This document shows positions 31,934 through 35,487 of a stretch of DNA of 35,487 bases, one piece after another. The position numbers and the translations under genes were made by a program. Source of the DNA: Acidobacteriaceae bacterium (GTDB lineage Bacteria; Acidobacteriota; Terriglobia; Terriglobales; Acidobacteriaceae); NCBI GenBank assembly GCA_025361625.1, contig JANYKL010000038.1, forward strand, positions 1-35,487. Reading direction: 5' to 3'. The first letter of the stretch is position 1; every line of letters starts with the position of its first letter. Under the pieces are notes generated by a model, which had not been told where the DNA came from, did not search any database, and worked only from the letters and a program-made list of their open reading frames with translations.

Positions 31934-32704
31934 TTATTTTCTGTTGATGAGCGAGGCGACGTAGCCGGCGCCGAATCCGTTATCGATGTTTACGACGCTG
32001 ACATTGGACGCGCATGAATTCAACATCCCAAGTAATGCTGCAAGGCCTTTAAACGCTGCCCCGTATCCAATGCTCGTCGGGACGGCAATCACGGGCACTC
32101 CAACTAAGCCTCCAACCACACTCGGCAGCGCACCTTCCATGCCGGCGCAGACCACGACCACGCGAGCTTTCATTAATTCGGCCCGATGGGCCAAGAGGCG
32201 GTGAATCCCGGCGACTCCGACGTCGTAGATATGTTGGACTCGATTTCCCATAAGCTCTGCCGTGATGACCGCCTCTTCCGCGACCGGAATATCGCTGGTT
32301 CCTGCGGAGATCACCGCTATGACACCCTTACCGTAAACTTTACGGTCGCGCTTTAAAGCGATCGCACGCGCCAGCGGAAAATACTCCGGTTTGTATTTGG
32401 TCCGAACCGCGCCGAGGTCTAACTGGGCAATCACAGCCGCGTACTGTTCTTCGCTGGCCCGAGTGGCCAGCACGTTGCCGCTGTGCCTGGCCAGTTTGCC
32501 AAAAATCTGCGCCACCTGGCCGGGCGTTTTGCCCTGCGCGAAAATCACCTCCGGCATGCCCTGGCGTAGAGCTCGATGATGATCGACCTTGGCGAAGCCG
32601 AGATCTTCGAATGGAAGGTGGCGCAACCGCTCAACCGCCTCATCCGGGCTTATTTTCTTGCTTTTCACTCGTTCGAACAAACTGCGAAGATCTTTGGAAT
32701 TCAC
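31934..32704 (-). CDS. larB: Nickel-pincer cofactor biosynthesis protein LarB
   Basis: 256 residues from GTG 32704 with GAGGGA upstream. LarB carboxylates and hydrolyses nicotinic acid adenine dinucleotide, the first step of the nickel-pincer nucleotide used by lactate racemase. The C-terminal half is a PurE-like domain: [67 protein letters not shown] and [18 protein letters not shown], all LarB signatures. The N terminus has [29 protein letters not shown]. larC and larE are not in the window. It is divergent from the methyltransferase gene. Confidence 0.95.
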   Translation of the reverse strand: MNSKDLRSLFERVKSKKISPDEAVERLRHLPFEDLGFAKVDHHRALRQGMPEVIFAQGKTPGQVAQIFGKLARHSGNVLATRASEEQYAAVIAQLDLGAVRTKYKPEYFPLARAIALKRDRKVYGKGVIAVISAGTSDIPVAEEAVITAELMGNRVQHIYDVGVAGIHRLLAHRAELMKARVVVVCAGMEGALPSVVGGLVGVPVIAVPTSIGYGAAFKGLAALLGMLNSCASNVSVVNIDNGFGAGYVASLINRK

Positions 32705-32871
32705 CGGTCCCTCGAAAACTATTTTACGCGGTCGCCGGGCTGAGACCTTTTCGATCGCTTTGTTTGCCCGGATCTGAAAGACTCGAGTGAGAAGTTTCCG
32801 GAGTCGGCCTGCAAGGGAGAGTGTTTCCCTACTTCACTACCGTGGCGAGTGTTTGGTTATACCATCTGTGA

Positions 32872-34089
32872 ATGACTAAACGAACCGCCGCCTCAAAGTC
32901 AGTTGCAGCCACCGTGAAGCTCACTGCGCGCGGGGCCCAGCGACTGCTAACCCGCCATCCGTGGGTTTATCGCTCGGATGTCGATGCCGGCGCTGCCAAC
33001 GATGTGGCGCCCGGCTCGGTCGTCCGGGTACAAGATCAGCGCGGGAAATTTCTTGGGTCCGCGCTCTATAGCTCGTCCTCTCAAATTGCGATTCGAATGA
33101 TTTCGCATGGGCCGGTGGAAGATTTGCCGACACTCATCGCCGACCGCATCCGCGCGAGCATCGAGTATCGCAAAGAGCTTGTGCATCAAACGAATGCCTA
33201 TCGTCTAGTCTTCAGCGAGGCCGATTTCCTTCCCGGACTGATAATCGACCGCTATAACGACGTCGTCTCCGTTCAAATTCTGACGCAGGCTATGGACGGC
33301 GCCGCGGTTCGGAGGGCGATCATTGAAACGCTGAAGAAGGAATTGCAGCCTTCGGGGATCGTCGAGCGAGTCGAGCCCCGCATTCGCGACCTGGAACAAT
33401 TACCTCCGCGGCAATCGGGATTACTCTGGGGCGAGAAGACAGGCACTGAAGTCGAGATGAACGGTGTCAAATTCGTTTACGACGGTCTCGAAGGCCAGAA
33501 GACTGGAGCGTTTCTTGACCAGCGAGAGAATTACGCTGCGGCTGCACGGTACGCCCACGGAGACGCGCTCGACGCGTTTTGCTATCAGGGCGCGTTTGCC
33601 CTCCACCTCGCATTGCAGCGGGACGATCGCTGTTCGAGCGTAATGGGTGTCGATAGCTCGCGTTCAGCGCTCGAAATGGCGGACAGGAACACCGCGCTCA
33701 ATGGTCGCGAACTGGAGTGGATCGAGGCCAATGCCTTCGACCTTCTCCGTGACTATTCGACGGCAAACCGTCGCTTCGACACCATCATTCTTGATCCTCC
33801 TGCCTTTGCTAAAAGCAAGCGCGATTTGGAGAAGGCTTATGCCGGGTACAAAGAACTCAACCTGCGCGCCATGAAGATGCTGCGTCCGGGAGGAATTCTG
33901 GTTACATGCTCCTGCTCCTTCCACGTCAGCCCGGCAGACTTCATAAAAGTTGTGGCGGACGCGGCGCAGGACGCCCATAAATCCATGCGAATGATCGAGA
34001 GCCGCGGAGCAGCGAAAGACCATCCGGTGCTGCTGAATGTTCCAGAAACACGGTATTTGCAATGCCTGATACTATCCGCAAGTGATTGA
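32872..34089 (+). CDS. Class I SAM-dependent rRNA methyltransferase (RlmI-like)
   Basis: 405 residues. It has the RlmI layout: an N-terminal PUA domain (LTARGAQRLLTRHPWVYRSDV), an insertion with RLVFSEADFLPGLIIDRYNDVVSVQ and a Rossmann methyltransferase domain. SAM-binding motif I is DALDAFCYQGAFALHLA, the DPPAF motif is IILDPPAFAKSKRD, and the C-rich GGILVTCSCSFHVSP follows. RlmI methylates C1962 of 23S rRNA at position C5; substrate identity is inferred from family. Start ATG 32872 lies 167 bp from divergent larB. No clear ribosome binding site. Confidence 0.92.
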   Translation: MTKRTAASKSVAATVKLTARGAQRLLTRHPWVYRSDVDAGAANDVAPGSVVRVQDQRGKFLGSALYSSSSQIAIRMISHGPVEDLPTLIADRIRASIEYRKELVHQTNAYRLVFSEADFLPGLIIDRYNDVVSVQILTQAMDGAAVRRAIIETLKKELQPSGIVERVEPRIRDLEQLPPRQSGLLWGEKTGTEVEMNGVKFVYDGLEGQKTGAFLDQRENYAAAARYAHGDALDAFCYQGAFALHLALQRDDRCSSVMGVDSSRSALEMADRNTALNGRELEWIEANAFDLLRDYSTANRRFDTIILDPPAFAKSKRDLEKAYAGYKELNLRAMKMLRPGGILVTCSCSFHVSPADFIKVVADAAQDAHKSMRMIESRGAAKDHPVLLNVPETRYLQCLILSASD

Positions 34090-34102
34090 AGATAAGGCTA
34101 AT

Positions 34103-34118
34103 GTTGTCTCTTGACAAC
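34103..34118. promoter_or_regulatory. Inverted repeat overlapping the hsp20 -35 element
   Basis: GTTGTC (34103-34108), TCTT, GACAAC (34113-34118) is a perfect 6-bp inverted repeat that overlaps TTGACA. A repressor bound here would block the promoter. It does not match the CIRCE element of HrcA. Confidence 0.4.
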
Positions 34119-34139
34119 AAGTCGCTCATATTTTATTAT
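34111..34139 (+). promoter_or_regulatory. Consensus sigma-70 promoter for hsp20
   Basis: TTGACA (34111-34116), exactly 17 nt, TATTAT (34134-34139). The start codon at 34209 has GGAGGAGGG about 8 nt upstream. Confidence 0.8.
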
Positions 34140-34208
34140 CTGTTTACGCTAATAGATAAGCGGCAGGGCCCAAAGGGGCTCTGAGAACTTAGGAGGAGGG
34201 TTTCCATT

Positions 34209-34760
34209 ATGACTTCGATTCGACAGTTTGATCCATTCCGCGAGTATGCCAGTCTCCAAAGCCGCATGAATCGGTTGTTCCGCGATTCGCAGGGACCAGA
34301 GGGGCAAGAAACCTTGACCACGACGGCATTTGCGCCTCCAGTCGATGTGTACGAAGACGAGCATCAGGTGACGTTGAAGATTGAGGTACCGGGTATCGAC
34401 GAGAAAGATATTGATATTCGCGTCGAGAACAACACTTTGACCGTGCACGGCGAGCGCAAGTTTGAGAAAGAAGAGAAAGAAGAGAAAGAGGAGAACTTCC
34501 GCCGCGTGGAAAGCCAATACGGCAGCTTCACCCGTACCTTTACATTGCCGACGACCGTTGACCATGACAATATTCAAGCCGATTACGACAAGGGCGTTCT
34601 GAAGGTAAAGTTGGCGAAGAAGTCAGAAGCCAAGCCTCGGCAGATCAAAGTAAGCGTCGGCGGGCAGAAGACGCTCGAGGGCAAAGACAAAGACCTCGAG
34701 AGCAGAAACAAAGACAAAGACCAAGACAAAGGGCCAAAGAGCGTGAGCCAAGCCGCGTAA
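34209..34760 (+). CDS. Hsp20/alpha-crystallin small heat-shock protein
   Basis: 183 residues. ATP-independent holdase. The N terminus MTSIRQFDPFREYASLQSRMNRLF is typical of bacterial Hsp20. The alpha-crystallin domain spans about 40-140: PPVDVYEDEHQVTLKIEVPG, DIDIRVENNTLTVHGERK, YGSFTRTFTLPTTVD and ADYDKGVLKVKLAKK (the GVLxVxLPK motif). The tail after PRQIKVSV is long and Lys/Asp-rich and has no good I-x-I motif, which normally anchors oligomers. The gene has its own consensus promoter and terminator, and clpB follows. Confidence 0.95.
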   Translation: MTSIRQFDPFREYASLQSRMNRLFRDSQGPEGQETLTTTAFAPPVDVYEDEHQVTLKIEVPGIDEKDIDIRVENNTLTVHGERKFEKEEKEEKEENFRRVESQYGSFTRTFTLPTTVDHDNIQADYDKGVLKVKLAKKSEAKPRQIKVSVGGQKTLEGKDKDLESRNKDKDQDKGPKSVSQAA

Positions 34761-34800
34761 GAAAAGTTGGTTGCGGTGGGTGAGGGAAGTGCTGCTCCTC

Positions 34801-34832
34801 CATTCGCCGGTGCGCTCATTCGCCGGTACGCT
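34801..34832. repeat. 16-bp tandem duplication after hsp20
   Basis: CATTCGCCGGTGCGCT (34801-34816) is followed by CATTCGCCGGTACGCT (34817-34832), one mismatch, between the hsp20 stop and its terminator. Confidence 0.8.
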
Positions 34833-34848
34833 GCGGCAGTTGTAACTG

Positions 34849-34883
34849 CGGGAGGCGGGAATTGCGCCTCCCGTTTATGTTTG
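34849..34883 (+). terminator. Intrinsic terminator after hsp20
   Basis: CGGGAGGCG, loop GGAATTG, CGCCTCCCG (34849-34873) forms a perfect 9-bp stem followed by TTTATGTTT on the plus strand. Confidence 0.82.
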
Positions 34884-35030
34884 CGATGCAAAATTTTGTC
34901 ACGCTGAGCAAAGCGTCGAGCCGAATGTCTGGAATTGCGGCAGCATTGCCTCTCGTTACCTGCAGCTCTTAAAGTTGCGTAGTGCCTCCGCTGTGGTCAG
35001 AATCATAATAGTTAAAAGGCAGGGAAAAAT

Positions 35031-35487
35031 ATGGCGATCCGTTGGGATAAATTCACAGTAAAAGCGCAAGAGGCGGTGCAGCGGGCAAGCGAACTTGCCT
35101 CCGAGCATGGCAATCCTGAACTCATGCCGCTGCATCTGTTGGCAGCGCTGGTTGAGGATCGCGAGGGCATCATTGCGCCCGTGCTCGAGAAGATTGGTAT
35201 CGGCCCGCAAGCCGCGCTCAGCGATATATACAAAGAGATTGAAAAGCTGCCAAAAGTTTCTGGAAACAGCGGTGTGAATCAGCCGTCAATGTCTTCTCAG
35301 ATCAATGAACTGCTCGACAAGTCGCTGAAGGAAGCGGACAACTTTAAGGATGAGTACGTATCGACCGAGCATTTGCTGCTTGCGTTGACCGGGTTGAAGC
35401 GCGATCCGGCGCAGCAACTCCTGGCGCGTCTGGGCGCCACGCACGACGCCATTTTGCAGGCTCTGACCGCGGTGCGCGGATCGCAGC
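35031..35487 (+). CDS. clpB: ATP-dependent chaperone ClpB, N-terminal part (runs off window end)
   Basis: 152 codons are visible from ATG 35031, preceded by GGCAGGGAAAAAT. The start MAIRWDKFTVKAQEAVQRAS and the two Clp_N repeats (PLHLLAALVEDREGIIAPVL ... YVSTEHLLLALTGLKRDPAQQL) are those of ClpB, which with DnaK resolves protein aggregates. The ATPase domains lie beyond the window. It follows hsp20, so the two disaggregation partners are neighbours; the terminator between them implies separate transcripts. Confidence 0.93.
   Translation, partial: MAIRWDKFTVKAQEAVQRASELASEHGNPELMPLHLLAALVEDREGIIAPVLEKIGIGPQAALSDIYKEIEKLPKVSGNSGVNQPSMSSQINELLDKSLKEADNFKDEYVSTEHLLLALTGLKRDPAQQLLARLGATHDAILQALTAVRGSQ

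Noticed and set aside
34103-34118. CIRCE (HrcA operator)
   Set aside because: CIRCE needs TTAGCACTC-N9-GAGTGCTAA; this repeat has unrelated arms and a 4-nt loop.

Overview
The window looks like a chromosomal stretch of a GC-moderate, Gram-negative bacterium, most likely an Acidobacteriota member. That is an inference from the gene mix: an ECF sigma/anti-sigma/DUF4097 block, a two-domain ThyX, a complete pqqABCDE cluster and FlgF-I/J/M/N-type flagellar genes, in a genome with many weak Shine-Dalgarno sites and GTG/TTG starts. No database search was possible. I see no rRNA, tRNA, insertion sequence, prophage or CRISPR array.

Layout. 1-3114 (minus) is an envelope-stress style operon: ECF sigma factor, zinc-finger anti-sigma factor with HEAT-like repeats, exported DUF4097 beta-helix protein, and the start of another exported protein. 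3374-5210 holds a GNAT acetyltransferase and the 7-deazaguanine genes queD and queE. 5331-9489 holds recQ (apparently without its winged helix), a YfcE-like phosphodiesterase, an HU protein and an HpcH/HpaI aldolase. 9610-16343 holds a DCC-family protein, a DUF2071 protein, a tandem-domain ThyX, an FmdB-type zinc ribbon, a hypothetical gene, pirin, PgeF/YfiH and GluQ-RS.

16396-20592 (minus) is the most unusual part, a partial chemotaxis and flagellar locus. cheY-cheX lies behind a good sigma-28 promoter and ends in a strong terminator. Next comes a gene behind a sigma-54-like promoter that starts as FlgF and ends as FlgI: an in-frame chimera in which the 3' part of flgF, all of flgG, flgA and flgH, and the 5' part of flgI are absent. 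flgJ follows, then flgM behind a second sigma-28 promoter, a small ORF and flgN. Where flgK/flgL would be expected, flgN runs into a fragment of a Cys-paired beta-propeller (lectin-like) gene. The locus reads as a motility cluster that has suffered at least two deletions, or as an assembly chimera that must be excluded.

20794-26822 holds a small membrane protein, the fatty-acid/phospholipid block yceD-rpmF-plsX-fabD (minus), a fluoride riboswitch with crcB/fluC, a class V aminotransferase and a YfgM-like TPR protein. 27059-30397 (minus) is pqqABCDE, including a 25-codon pqqA found by reading the sequence directly. The window closes with an MFS transporter, larB, an RlmI-like rRNA methyltransferase, hsp20 behind a consensus sigma-70 promoter, and the 5' end of clpB.

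Short tandem repeats with 13-16 bp periods sit just after stop codons at several places. They look like a genome-wide habit rather than a mobile element.
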